Of a stretch of 64,000 nucleotides of DNA, positions 42,442 to 50,963 are shown piece by piece. The notes beneath the pieces were generated by a model that saw only the letters and a program-made list of their open reading frames with translations, ran no database searches and was not told the DNA's origin. The number at the start of each line of letters is the position of its first letter. Within the stretch, counting starts at the first letter, position 1. The translations under genes were made by a program, and so were the position numbers. The stretch lies in the NCBI RefSeq assembly GCF_965215815.1, contig NZ_CBDCEO010000013.1, forward strand, positions 1,612,001 through 1,676,000, read 5' to 3'. This DNA comes from Poriferisodalis sp965215815. Its GTDB lineage: Bacteria > Actinomycetota > Acidimicrobiia > Acidimicrobiales > Poriferisodalaceae.

Positions 42442-43320
42442 TCATTTGATGGCACCTTCAGTGAGTCCTCGGAGGAACTGACGTGAGAAAACTATGTAGA
42501 GAAGAATAATTGGCACCATCGCAAGTGTCAGAGCCGCGAGCAAAGCGTTCCAATCTCTTTCGAACTGACCGAGGAAAGCCGAAGCGCCCAACGTGACGGT
42601 CCTGGTTCCTTCAGACGGCGCTAGGATTAACGGAAACCACAAGTCGTTCCAAACGGGCAACATCGTAAAAACAGCCACCGCCGCCATGCCCGGCCTGACA
42701 AGGGGAATGACCAGTCCAAAAACACGATATTCACTGGCACCGTCGACCCGAGCCGCTGACTTGAGCTCGCTCGGCACTTGTCGCATAAATTGGGACATCA
42801 AGAACACGCCTAATGGCAGCCCCATCGCTGTGTATACTAAGATAAGCGCCCACAGTGTATTGACGAGATGGAGGCTCACCATCAATTTCAGAATGCTGAC
42901 GGTACCAAGGCGGATCGGAATCATGATTCCGATAGCCAGGTAGAGAGCTAGCAGAGTGTTACCTTTGAAGTTGTACTCTGCGAGGGCGAATCCCGCCATA
43001 GCGGAAAAGAGCACGACCAGAAAAACCGAAGCAACGGTCACTACAAGACTGTTGCGAAAGTAAATATCGAAACGCGAGCCGGTCAATACTGTCTCGTATC
43101 CCCCCAAGTCAAAGTTCCCGGGAGACGGAAGCGAGAATGCATCATCGAACACCGCTTTCCGTGATTTCACTGAATTAGCGATGATCAACAAGGTCGGGCC
43201 GAGCGCGAGAAAGGTGTAGGACAACAGTACGGCATGAACGCCCCAACGCCCCCAGCGAATAGGTCGCTTCATGTGACGAGTCCTCTGAAGAGGTGCAGAG
43301 AACCTAGGTCCAGTGCTCAC
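42442..43320 (-). CDS. Sugar ABC transporter permease (MalG/NgcG type)
   Basis: A 292-residue inner-membrane permease with six hydrophobic segments. The EAA-type loop is SAARVDGASEYRVFGLVIPL, and the usual ending PIILLYIVFSRQFLRGLTEGAIK identifies the MalG-like subunit. GTG 43320 overlaps the other permease stop (GTGA at 43317-43320); an ATG 16 codons in is the alternative. It pairs with the MalF-like protein for uptake of GlcNAc or a chito-oligosaccharide. Confidence 0.92.
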   Translation of the reverse strand: MSTGPRFSAPLQRTRHMKRPIRWGRWGVHAVLLSYTFLALGPTLLIIANSVKSRKAVFDDAFSLPSPGNFDLGGYETVLTGSRFDIYFRNSLVVTVASVFLVVLFSAMAGFALAEYNFKGNTLLALYLAIGIMIPIRLGTVSILKLMVSLHLVNTLWALILVYTAMGLPLGVFLMSQFMRQVPSELKSAARVDGASEYRVFGLVIPLVRPGMAAVAVFTMLPVWNDLWFPLILAPSEGTRTVTLGASAFLGQFERDWNALLAALTLAMVPIILLYIVFSRQFLRGLTEGAIK

Positions 43321-44300
43321 AGCTCGTATGTCGAGACGCGTCGTTGCCAGCCAAACATATAGAGCAACACCCCAACCAAGATGATGAGAAACATCACAGA
43401 CGCAACGGTAGCTCCCATAGCCGCGCTGCCTGTAGTCCCCGAGGCACCGAAGAACGTTCTATAGAAGAAGGTGCCCATGATGTCCGAAGCGTAGTCAGGA
43501 CCGGCGACAATGCCTTTGACCTGAAAAATCAAATCAAAGGCATTGAAATTTCCGATGTACGTGAGCACGGAGACAATTCCCAGCATGGGCAATATCAGCG
43601 GCAATGTGATATCCCGGAAGACCTGCCAAGATCCAGCTCCATCAACTCGGGCCGCTTCAATCAGATCTTTCGGGATCGCGATGAGCACGGCATAGAAGAA
43701 GATCATCGGGATCCCCACCCACTGCCATACCGATATAAGTGAAAGTGTCGGAAGCACCGTGCCGGACTCGCCAAGCAGTGGCGTGTCTATGCCTATCGAT
43801 TCGGTAACTCCCCATAGCGGACTTAGAATGAGTCTCCAAATGAACCCTACGATGACCACCGACAGCGTCGTCGGCAAGAAGATCAATGTTCGATAGATGT
43901 TGAGGCCCCGAACGCTTTGAGCAGTGAGCAAGACCGCGAGGACTAGGCCGATCGGGTTCTGAAGCACCATGTGGAACGCAAAGAACTGGAAATTGTGGCC
44001 TAGCGCGCCCCAAAATCTGTCAGAAAACGCGGGGTTCGTGAACAGAGTGTCGTAGTTTGCCAATCCTGCGTAGTTTCCATCATCATCGAAGAAGCTTCGT
44101 CGCAGTGAGTCCAGCAGCGGATAGACCATGAATACCGAATAGATGATCGTCGCCGGCGCGATGAATACCAGTATTGGCCGCTGCCTGCTCCATCGGCGAG
44201 TGGCAGGTTTCGGGCGGGGGATCTGCCGATCTGCAGATCCCCCGCCCGAGGGAAGTCTCTCAATATCAACCGCGTCAACCGGGGTCAACAATCTCTCCAT
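43317..44300 (-). CDS. Sugar ABC transporter permease (MalF/NgcF type)
   Basis: A 327-residue permease with six hydrophobic segments from residue 42 on (ILVFIAPATIIYSVFMVYPL). The EAA loop is EAARVDGAGSWQVFRDITLP. The 41-residue cytoplasmic N-terminus is longer than usual and is encoded partly by a perfect 17-bp palindrome (44210-44249). It lies 34 bp after the binding-protein gene. It forms the channel with the MalG-like subunit. Confidence 0.92.
   Translation of the reverse strand: MERLLTPVDAVDIERLPSGGGSADRQIPRPKPATRRWSRQRPILVFIAPATIIYSVFMVYPLLDSLRRSFFDDDGNYAGLANYDTLFTNPAFSDRFWGALGHNFQFFAFHMVLQNPIGLVLAVLLTAQSVRGLNIYRTLIFLPTTLSVVIVGFIWRLILSPLWGVTESIGIDTPLLGESGTVLPTLSLISVWQWVGIPMIFFYAVLIAIPKDLIEAARVDGAGSWQVFRDITLPLILPMLGIVSVLTYIGNFNAFDLIFQVKGIVAGPDYASDIMGTFFYRTFFGASGTTGSAAMGATVASVMFLIILVGVLLYMFGWQRRVSTYEL
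44210..44249. repeat. Perfect 17-bp inverted repeat inside the permease 5' end
   Basis: TCGGGCGGGGGATCTGC (44210-44226) and GCAGATCCCCCGCCCGA (44233-44249) are exact inverted complements with a 6-nt loop. In the mRNA this makes a very stable hairpin about 50 nt after the permease start codon and about 85 nt after the binding-protein stop. It may stabilise the upstream message or restrain permease translation. Confidence 0.85.
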
Positions 44301-44334
44301 GTCCTGCCAGCAACGTGCCAGCGAGCAGTGATGT

Positions 44335-45777
44335 TCAGCCTCCTGGCGTGTACCAAGAATCCAAGCCGTCCTGAAGCCTCTGTGCCCCGTCTTCAGGAGT
44401 CATGTTCCCGAGGATAATGGCATTGCTCACTTCCCTGAGCTCAATGGGGAATTCCGGATCACCTGAGTCCAGGGAATCATAGCCGGTACGATTTGCTGAC
44501 TCGCAGTCGTCACGCCAGGACACGAACTCCTGAGCAACCGGATGATCATAGGTGACCGGTGTGTCCTGCAGACTGAAGAAGCCCGACAAGGCGCCAGCGT
44601 AGATGCTGGCGAAGTCAGGACTCGCTACCCACGACAGGAATGTCCGAGCGGCATCAATATTCGGCGACGCGGGATTCAGGCCAATCGCCAAATCGATGTG
44701 GTCGACGATGTAGCACTGGTCCTGATTGTCCGGACGGGGTGTCCGGAAGGCATCGAATTCAAAGTCGGCGTTCGCATCGAAGCCGGAAATCTCCCAAGAT
44801 CCACCGGGGTAGATCACTGCCTGGCCGGTTTCAAAGAGGATTTTGCCATCTGGATAGGTGATACCGGACGCCCCGCGGTGCATGTAGGGCCCCAAGCGGG
44901 CCAAGGTGGCGAACGTGTCGATGTACTCCTGATCGGTGACCTTGTCTTCTCCACTTATCAGGGCCAGCCGTCCTTCTTCACCCTTCCAATAGTTCGCACC
45001 GATGTTCTGGAACAGGATGTGCTCGGCCTCCCATTCAGCAAGGCCTGTTCCGATCGGTGTGTAGGTACCGTCGTCAAGGATCGCCTGTAACACTCCGAAG
45101 AACTCGCTCTCGGTTTCAGGTACGCTCAATCCGAGCTCGTTGAGTGCATCCACGTTGTAGTAGAAGCCTTGAATGATCGATGCGATAGGCACACAGTACG
45201 GTGTCGACCCATCGGCTGAGAGCCAGGCGTTTTGCGCAGAAGGACCAAAGCTGTCGATTCCATCCAAGTCGCTCAACGATGCCAGATGACCATCTTCAAA
45301 GAGCTCCCGTGAACGATCAAAGGGGAAGCATGTGATCAAGTCGCCGGCAATGCCGCCCTCTAGACGAGTCCGCAAGGCCGGCGGGTATTCCAGCGGTGTC
45401 GTGGGTGCAAACACCACGTCGATATGTGGATACGCGGCCTCGAACACTGGGATGATCTGCTCGTCCCATATCGCCTGATCATCCGAACGCCAACTCTCAA
45501 TCGTAATCGTGACCTCTTCAGCTTCCGGTTCTGGAGCATCAGTGGGCTCCGGTTCAACTGACTCCGATTCAGCCGGCTCCGATTCAACCGGCGCGGACTC
45601 AGCCGGCTCCGACTCGGCTGGCTCGGCCGGCTCGGCTGGCTCGGCCTCAACTGATTCGGAGTCAACCGACTCCGATTCAACCGGCGCCGACTGTGCGCCG
45701 GCGCCGTCGTCTCCGCAGCTCGCAGCTACCAGTCCGAATGCGAGAAACACCGCTAGCAATCTCATTAATTTTGCCAT
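44335..45777 (-). CDS. Sugar-binding lipoprotein (NgcE-like) with repetitive acidic linker
   Basis: A 480-residue ABC solute-binding protein. The signal peptide ends in a lipobox with Cys21 (LVAASCGDD). Residues 30-87 are an Ala/Glu/Ser/Pro repeat (EPAEPAEPAESEPAESAP-like), much longer than the usual linker, then the globular domain starts at VTITIESWRSDDQ. The C-terminal domain is typical of the family (GGSWEISGFDANADFEF; FLSWVASPDFA). A good ribosome-binding site (AGGAGG) precedes the ATG. Neighbouring nagA and nagB indicate GlcNAc or chitobiose as ligand. Confidence 0.9.
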   Translation of the reverse strand: MAKLMRLLAVFLAFGLVAASCGDDGAGAQSAPVESESVDSESVEAEPAEPAEPAESEPAESAPVESEPAESESVEPEPTDAPEPEAEEVTITIESWRSDDQAIWDEQIIPVFEAAYPHIDVVFAPTTPLEYPPALRTRLEGGIAGDLITCFPFDRSRELFEDGHLASLSDLDGIDSFGPSAQNAWLSADGSTPYCVPIASIIQGFYYNVDALNELGLSVPETESEFFGVLQAILDDGTYTPIGTGLAEWEAEHILFQNIGANYWKGEEGRLALISGEDKVTDQEYIDTFATLARLGPYMHRGASGITYPDGKILFETGQAVIYPGGSWEISGFDANADFEFDAFRTPRPDNQDQCYIVDHIDLAIGLNPASPNIDAARTFLSWVASPDFASIYAGALSGFFSLQDTPVTYDHPVAQEFVSWRDDCESANRTGYDSLDSGDPEFPIELREVSNAIILGNMTPEDGAQRLQDGLDSWYTPGG

Positions 45778-45886
45778 GGCTTATGGCCTCCTAGGTCCCT
45801 CCCGTGATGGGATCGTGTGTACTAATGACAGAGCGACGGTCCGGCATTCGCCGTTGTTCGCTTCCCTTGCTGCCGCAGAGCGGCCG

Positions 45887-46987
45887 TTAGGCCACCCCCA
45901 GCTCTTGACTCACCACGAGAACGCCCGCGCCGAGAAGAATCGTGTCGCCGCCGAGCTTCGACGGCCGCAAATTGACCGAGTGGCCGAGGCCGGCAAGGGT
46001 GTGCTCTCGCAGCGACGCCAGAGCGGACCGGCACAACTCGTCTGGGAGGGGGAGCCCGGGCCCGGAGACGACAATGTCGTGGACATCGAGCACGCTGACC
46101 GCTGCGGCCAGGGCGAGTCCCAGCCGCCGCCCAGCAGCCGTCATCACCTGGTGCGGATCCTCGCCGGACGCGATTGCGGCGTTCAGCAGCGGAGCCGACA
46201 CGAAGGTTTCTAGACAGCCTCGGTTGCCGCACGAACATTGCGGACCGTCGTCCTCCACGCTGATGTGGCCGATCTCGCCGGCCGCGAAGCTCTCGCCGTA
46301 GTACTGCTGGCCATTGAGGACTATTCCGGCACCCACGCCACTGCCCATCTGGATGACCATCAGGTTGTGGCTGATTGACTCGTAGGAGTATTCGGCCAGC
46401 GCGGCCGCATTGGCGTCGTTGGAGATCCCAACCGCAAGTCCAAACCGGTCATGAAGCCCCTGGGCGAGATCAAGGTTGAGCCAGCCGAAGCCAACAGCCT
46501 CAACCACGGTGCCGTCAGGCGTCACCACGCCCGGCGTTCCCACACCGATGCCGAGCAGCCGTGCGGGGGCTGCCGAGATCGCCTCAGCGATGATCTCCTC
46601 GGTCAACGCGACGGCTGCCTCGCCAACGACGCCGAGGAACTCGCGTTCGACTCGGTGGATGATCTCGCCGGCCAGATCGATCACAGCGGCCCGCAGAACC
46701 GAGCTGTCACTCAAGTCGACGCAGATGATGTTGCGCGAGCCGGTGTTCAGCCCCACCAACTGGGAGGGCTTGCCGACCTTGGCCGGCCCTCGTCCCAACT
46801 CCTCGGCAAGGCCCTCGTCGCGAAGGTCGGCCACCAGGGCTGAGACTGTCGCCGGCGCGAGACCGGTCATTCGGGTCAAATCGGCGCGGCTGCAACCGTT
46901 CGAGCGAAACAGCGCCTGCAGCACCAACCGCCGATTGGTGGCCCGAGTGTCTCGTTGTCCGACTTTCGCCTCTACACGCAACGGCAC
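45887..46987 (-). CDS. ROK-family transcriptional regulator (NagC/Mlc-like)
   Basis: A 366-residue repressor. The N-terminal winged HTH is ATNRRLVLQALFRSNGCSRA then LTRMTGLAPATVSALVADLR. The ROK domain follows, with IGVGTPGVVTPDG, MGSGVGAGIVLNGQQYYG and the zinc motif GPQCSCGNRGCLETF. It is the first gene of the eight-gene amino-sugar unit, 109 bp before the binding protein. A palindrome (47025-47041) lies 37 bp upstream of its start. GlcNAc-6-P or GlcN-6-P is the likely inducer by analogy to NagC. Confidence 0.9.
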   Translation of the reverse strand: MPLRVEAKVGQRDTRATNRRLVLQALFRSNGCSRADLTRMTGLAPATVSALVADLRDEGLAEELGRGPAKVGKPSQLVGLNTGSRNIICVDLSDSSVLRAAVIDLAGEIIHRVEREFLGVVGEAAVALTEEIIAEAISAAPARLLGIGVGTPGVVTPDGTVVEAVGFGWLNLDLAQGLHDRFGLAVGISNDANAAALAEYSYESISHNLMVIQMGSGVGAGIVLNGQQYYGESFAAGEIGHISVEDDGPQCSCGNRGCLETFVSAPLLNAAIASGEDPHQVMTAAGRRLGLALAAAVSVLDVHDIVVSGPGLPLPDELCRSALASLREHTLAGLGHSVNLRPSKLGGDTILLGAGVLVVSQELGVA

Positions 46988-47024
46988 CGTGTACCCCCCT
47001 GCGACCGCGCCTCCGCGGTATATG

Positions 47025-47041
47025 TTTGTTTAGTGAACAAA
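47025..47041. promoter_or_regulatory. Palindrome upstream of the ROK regulator, candidate operator
   Basis: TTTGTTTAGTGAACAAA: the 8-bp arms TTTGTTTA and TGAACAAA are inverted complements at 7 of 8 positions around a central G. It is in an AT-rich patch just upstream of the regulator gene, the expected place for autoregulation. No second copy was found before the binding-protein gene. Confidence 0.6.
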
Positions 47042-47205
47042 AATATAACTGTCAAGACCTGAACCGCTTCCACCCGGTCCTGGCTCCGGGTCCCCCACCA
47101 TCGCTGGTGCCGCTAGGAATCTGATGCCTTGTGCGGTGGAAATGCAGGTGCGGTGCGTCGGCTCCGCAGGGAACTGGGCACCGATCACGGGACGGTGAGG
47201 CGGGT

Positions 47206-47334
47206 CGCTGGACGGAGGCACTCACAGCGGCAGCCGCACCCCAGGTCGTACTGGAAGCGACCCATGCCCGCACCCTGGAGTGGGCAGACCTCAGCGACCT
47301 CGAGGCCCGCCACTTCAGCGGCGACCCAGTCCGA
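47206..47334 (+). pseudogene. C-terminal remnant of a DUF2237 gene
   Basis: The frame reads RWTEALTAAAAPQVVLEATH then ARTLEWADLSDLEARHFSGD, nearly identical to the last 42 residues of the intact DUF2237 protein at 37831-38202. The stop codon of the original (TGA) has become CGA here, and the N-terminal two thirds are absent. Similarity continues a little past the former stop, so this is a DNA-level duplication, not convergent sequence. Confidence 0.85.
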
Positions 47335-47429
47335 TCCGCGCGCTGCACGCATCTGTTGCGCAGGCCTGAGCGCTGCGACAACTCGACACGCGCATGCAAC
47401 CGGTGCGAGTGAAAGCGGTGGAGCTCCGC

Positions 47430-48002
47430 TCAGCGGCTCGTCTGTTCTGGGGGTGCCCAGGTTGGCCAACGCGGCTGGCGTGCAAGGGTGCCTGTTCGGT
47501 ACAGCGCCACTGGCTTGAACGGTCTCGTCGCTGACGTGTTGTCATAGACATGGGCCTCGTCAGCGATCCCGATTGCCTCCGCCAAGTGCGACCACAGTCG
47601 TTGATGGCGTGAGCGGATCTTGTCTTCGGGCACGTCATGCCCTCCGTTCGCAACTCGATCTTCGACTCGTGCGACCGCGAGGTCCTCTGGGACGATGATG
47701 ATGTGCAGCACGACGATGTAGCCGGTTCGCGACGCACGGCGAAGCAGATCAACCTTCGATTCGTGCGAGAAGACTGTCTCGGCCACAAACGACTTGCGAT
47801 CCCGCAGCAGCTCCTCCCTGCGCTGTTCGGCCAGCATCGCCGCGTCGTATCCGTGCTCGGTTTCAGCTCCAGGCCAACGCTCGGCGGCGATTTCGTCGGC
47901 GTTGACGAACTCCAGCAGTGACGGCGCAAGCACGCGCTCACAAAAGGTGCTCTTGCCGGAGCCGTTCGGCCCGGCGATGACATACATCACGGGTGCGGAC
48001 AT
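47430..48002 (-). CDS. Zeta-toxin-like P-loop kinase
   Basis: A 190-residue zeta-toxin/UDP-GlcNAc-kinase-like protein. Walker A is IAGPNGSGKSTFC; FVNADEIAAERWPG has the conserved Asn-Ala-Asp of the family; SFVAETVFSHESKVDLL, RVEDRVANGGHDVPEDKIRSR and HVYDNT complete the pattern. The start is ATG 48002; a GTG just before it is the alternative. The gene lies 45 bp after a ParD-like gene and the two form a toxin-antitoxin candidate. The predicted activity is phosphorylation of a nucleotide-sugar or another small substrate. Confidence 0.85.
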   Translation of the reverse strand: MSAPVMYVIAGPNGSGKSTFCERVLAPSLLEFVNADEIAAERWPGAETEHGYDAAMLAEQRREELLRDRKSFVAETVFSHESKVDLLRRASRTGYIVVLHIIIVPEDLAVARVEDRVANGGHDVPEDKIRSRHQRLWSHLAEAIGIADEAHVYDNTSATRPFKPVALYRTGTLARQPRWPTWAPPEQTSR

Positions 48003-48047
48003 CACGAACTCCGCTCTTGCGCGAACACCTCAGCGCGAATGTGGCCG

Positions 48048-48398
48048 CTACGGCTGGTGCCGGACGATGTTGCCGTCGTCGTCAAGCTCGACGTATGACC
48101 GGCCTTGCGTTGCGAACTCCGCTGCAAAGTTGAGGTCTCGCCGGCGCTGCTCGGCTCGTTCGGCCCATTCGGCTCGCACGACAGCTTGCTCGTAACTATT
48201 GAGTTCGTCGTAGGAGGCCTCGCACTCGAGCACCTGCTCGATGGCTCGCAGCGAAACCGTCGGGGACGCTTCGAGCTCCCGTCCGATGCGCGCCCAATGA
48301 CTGATTTGCTGCGCCGTGCTGCGACTCATCAACGGCGCAACCGAAGTCGCAAACGCGTGGATGTCCTCGTCGACTCGGACAGGTGTGCTGGTGGCCAT
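48048..48398 (-). CDS. ParD-like antitoxin
   Basis: A 116-residue protein. The opening MATSTPVRVDEDIHAFATSV then SRSTAQQISHWARIGRELE matches the ParD_like antitoxin family, a ribbon-helix-helix variant. The C-terminal half is helical and Glu/Arg-rich (YEQAVVRAEWAERAEQRRRD), suited to binding a toxin. The start is ATG 48398; a longer frame upstream has unlike composition. It is followed by the zeta-like gene and probably represses the pair. Confidence 0.8.
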   Translation of the reverse strand: MATSTPVRVDEDIHAFATSVAPLMSRSTAQQISHWARIGRELEASPTVSLRAIEQVLECEASYDELNSYEQAVVRAEWAERAEQRRRDLNFAAEFATQGRSYVELDDDGNIVRHQP

Positions 48399-48498
48399 GA
48401 CGCAATCTCCAAAGCAATGGTAGCAGAACGCTACTGATGAAATCTCGGCTGTGACGAGCCGGATGCCCGCCAACGGACCACTCTCGTCACGGTCAGGC

Positions 48499-49878
48499 CT
48501 AGCGGTCGGGGCGGATTTCGATCGGAGCGGGCGGCACCCGGACAGCGTTGAGCAGTTCGCGTTCGCCAAGGGGCTGAGACAGCTCGACCGTGACCCGTGT
48601 GGAGGGGTTTCCCTGGCAGGTGACAGCGCCAGCGGTGATCGGCACGACAGCGAACGCCACGAGCACGCTGTCCTCGGTCTCGATGACCTGCGGTCCTCGG
48701 AGGGCGTCGCCCATCTTGCGGCCCCCAGCGCAGTCGATCTCTCTCACCTGCAGGTGAATGCTCGTGTCGGCGGGCTGTGGCGGCGAGCCGGGATCGAGAT
48801 GGACCTCGACATGGGCAAGACCCGGCGGGAGCGCCACGAGTGCTTCGCACGGGCGGTTGGGTCCGCCGAAGCCTGACAGCACCCACCTCTCGCCGGCCCG
48901 GCGGAACGATGCACGCCCGACGATGACGTCGCCGTCCACGATGGCGAACGTGGCGCGGTCGTCGTCGATGCGCATGACTGACCAGTCGCCCGTGGGCAGT
49001 GGTTCGGGGCTCGGAGATCGAAGCTCGTCACGCAACGCCTCCACAGCGGGATGATCCACCTGGTCGACCGAGAGCGGTTCTACCAGCCGGGAGTAGCGCA
49101 CCGATCCGATGCCGCGGCAGACCACCAGCGGGTCGTCGGCACTGACCAGCGGGACGATGTCCAACGGCCCGCTGGGCGGCTCGGGCCAGTAGGACACATC
49201 GACGCACACCGGCGCTGCGGGCACAAGTTCAGCGAGCCGGTCCAGCGTGGCGTCGGGCGGGTCGACGAAGCCGACCTCGACCCGGTTCCGCGTCGTCCGG
49301 ATGCCAAAATGGCTTATTCCTTCGAGTTCTTCTGCGTTGGCTTGGATCTCGGCCCGGACCACCTCGAGCTCGGCAGTGGAATAGTCGGCCCGGACGACAT
49401 CGAACCGCTCGCTGTCCGGCAGCAGGGCCGCTAATGCCTCGCGGTGGGACTCAAGACCGTCGGTGAACGCTGCCACCAGCGCCCCGCCGTGCGCCCGATC
49501 GATCCACAGATCGGCAAATGTCTCACGGTGCTGTCCGCCGTAGTCCCGGATGATGCCAGTCAGCTCGTCATCGGGATTCTGGGTACCGCTCAGATTGCCT
49601 TCGACGGTGCTCTCCAGCTCGGGAATGTCATCGCACGCCACGAATGCGCTGAGCGGGGAGGCCGCTGTTGACGTCGTTGGCGACGGTTCGCTGGATGGCG
49701 ACGGTGCGGCCGTCACGGGAGCAACCAGTGCAGTTGGGGTTGTCGAGCCCTCGGCAGTGTCCATCCCGGCAGTCGAGACTTGGTCCACCCGGTCGGCCGA
49801 ACCGCACGCTGCGGCCGCGAGGACTGCAAGAGCACCCAAGACCCAAGTGCGGGTCCGCAACGGGAATCGCGCTGCCAT
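48499..49878 (-). CDS. Hypothetical lipoprotein
   Basis: A 459-residue predicted secreted lipoprotein. The signal peptide ends in a lipobox with Cys25 (VLAAAACGSAD), followed by a Thr/Ser/Pro linker to about residue 75. The mature part has no recognised domain; it includes repeated beta-type segments (EVEVHLDPGSPPQPA-like) and paired Cys residues (FVACDDIP, PVCVDVSY, PLVVCRGI, NRPCEAL, EIDCAGG, VTCQGN), which may form disulfides outside the cell. No operon partner. Actinobacteria carry many such single-copy lipoproteins of unknown role. Confidence 0.75.
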   Translation of the reverse strand: MAARFPLRTRTWVLGALAVLAAAACGSADRVDQVSTAGMDTAEGSTTPTALVAPVTAAPSPSSEPSPTTSTAASPLSAFVACDDIPELESTVEGNLSGTQNPDDELTGIIRDYGGQHRETFADLWIDRAHGGALVAAFTDGLESHREALAALLPDSERFDVVRADYSTAELEVVRAEIQANAEELEGISHFGIRTTRNRVEVGFVDPPDATLDRLAELVPAAPVCVDVSYWPEPPSGPLDIVPLVSADDPLVVCRGIGSVRYSRLVEPLSVDQVDHPAVEALRDELRSPSPEPLPTGDWSVMRIDDDRATFAIVDGDVIVGRASFRRAGERWVLSGFGGPNRPCEALVALPPGLAHVEVHLDPGSPPQPADTSIHLQVREIDCAGGRKMGDALRGPQVIETEDSVLVAFAVVPITAGAVTCQGNPSTRVTVELSQPLGERELLNAVRVPPAPIEIRPDR

Positions 49879-49944
49879 GTCGCAGGCGTACTACGCCGTT
49901 CTGCACACAGCCAGGCGCGCCGCCTGATTGACGCAACGTTGTCG

Positions 49945-50058
49945 TCAATTTGACGCCGTATTGCCCAGGTCGGACTCCTGCAACCTACGCAGGTCGCCCA
50001 GCGCACCGGTCCATGCCGCGTCGGCACCTGCGCCAGCGAGCAGCTCTTTGACGTCAAG
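49945..50058 (-). pseudogene. C-terminal remnant of a Phd/YefM-type antitoxin
   Basis: Read on the minus strand: LDVKELLAGAGADAAWTGAL then GDLRRLQESD and a stop at 49945. It aligns with the C-terminal tail of the intact antitoxins at 19431-19673 and 50721-50963 (EVKELLAGARPDAQWAGQLA). The N-terminal DNA-binding part is missing. Confidence 0.8.
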
Positions 50059-50095
50059 TCATTAGCCGCCGAGGTGGCTCGCATAGCGTGGATGC

Positions 50096-50473
50096 GTGGT
50101 CGCATGGTTGCTGGCGGCCGCTGTGGCGCTTTCCCACGGGCTGCTGGCCGTCTTCATCGTGTTCGGCGCACCGCTGGCTGCGCGCAGTCCCCGGGTGATG
50201 CGCTGGTACCTCGTTGCGCTGGCGCCTATCGCGGCGGTGAACTTGCCCGGGCTGCCGTGCCCGCTGACGGTCTGGGAGAAAGATCTCTGGCGCCTCGCGG
50301 GTCACACGCCCTACCGAGGCGGCTTCATCTCCCAGTACTTCGTCGAACCGTTCTACGCCCCCGGCCTCGACGCCGGCGGCGAGACCGTGCTGCTGGTCGC
50401 TGTGACGGTGTGGTGCGGGGGGTGGCTGCTGTACACCGCTGCGTCACGCCTGCGTCTGCGCGCTGCACGCTGA
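50096..50473 (+). CDS. DUF2784 family membrane protein
   Basis: A 125-residue integral membrane protein with three to four hydrophobic segments. The DUF2784 pattern is clear: LLAAAVALSHGLLAVFIVFG, then LPCPLTVWEKDLWRLAGHTP and YRGGFISQYFVEPFY before the last membrane segment. GTG start at 50096. Function of the family is unknown. It stands alone between toxin-antitoxin fragments. Confidence 0.85.
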   Translation: MVAWLLAAAVALSHGLLAVFIVFGAPLAARSPRVMRWYLVALAPIAAVNLPGLPCPLTVWEKDLWRLAGHTPYRGGFISQYFVEPFYAPGLDAGGETVLLVAVTVWCGGWLLYTAASRLRLRAAR

Positions 50474-50512
50474 GGGGGCGGAGTCGCCTGAATCTGAAGC
50501 GGTCCGTCAACC

Positions 50513-50724
50513 TTACGTGGCGATGGAGACGCCGCTGAGGCCCTCGAAGCCCTTCGGGTCGGCGGTGACGACCGTACGGTTAGTCGCGCGTGCGGTGGCG
50601 GCGATGATGAGGTCGTGGGCGCCGCGATGGCCACGGTGTCATCGTCGCCGATGAGCCGGTCGAGTTGTTCTCGGTCACGTTCGGCGTCGATGAGAACGGT
50701 CGTGTCTGCCAGCAGCGCTGTCAT
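50513..50724 (-). pseudogene. vapC: VapC toxin with internal deletion and frameshift
   Basis: The start is intact (MTALLADTTVLIDAERDREQ, DRLIGDDDTVAIAA) and overlaps the antitoxin stop by ATGA. The sequence then jumps to AHDLIIAATARATNRTVVTA, ending in a TAA at 50513, but in another frame. Compared with the intact toxin at 19036-19434, about 60 codons from the middle, including the PIN Glu, are lost. The join lies in a GCGGCGCC stretch, so a short-homology deletion is likely. Confidence 0.88.
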
Positions 50725-50963
50725 GCGCGATCGTCGACCTCAAGCAGCCTGCGTAAGTCCGCGAGCTCATCGGCCCATGCCAGGTCCGGACGTGTGGCGG
50801 AAAGCAACTCTTTGACCTCACGACCTTCGCCGAGGCCGAGAGGCTCGATGCGGGCGATCGCCTTGCCGCGCCGGACGACGGTGAATTGCTGGCCACGGTG
50901 CTCGACGGCATCGAGGACGGACGCAAAGCCTCGTGCGGCTTCGGTTGCGCTGATCTCCGTCAT
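50721..50963 (-). CDS. Phd/YefM-family antitoxin, partner toxin broken
   Basis: An 80-residue antitoxin, complete from MTEISATEAARGFASVLDAV through FTVVRRGKAIARIEPLG to the toxin-binding tail EVKELLSATRPDLAWADELA. It is a close paralogue of 19431-19673. Its own toxin is deleted, so it may survive by neutralising the intact paralogous toxin, or simply be in decay. Confidence 0.88.
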   Translation of the reverse strand: MTEISATEAARGFASVLDAVEHRGQQFTVVRRGKAIARIEPLGLGEGREVKELLSATRPDLAWADELADLRRLLEVDDRA

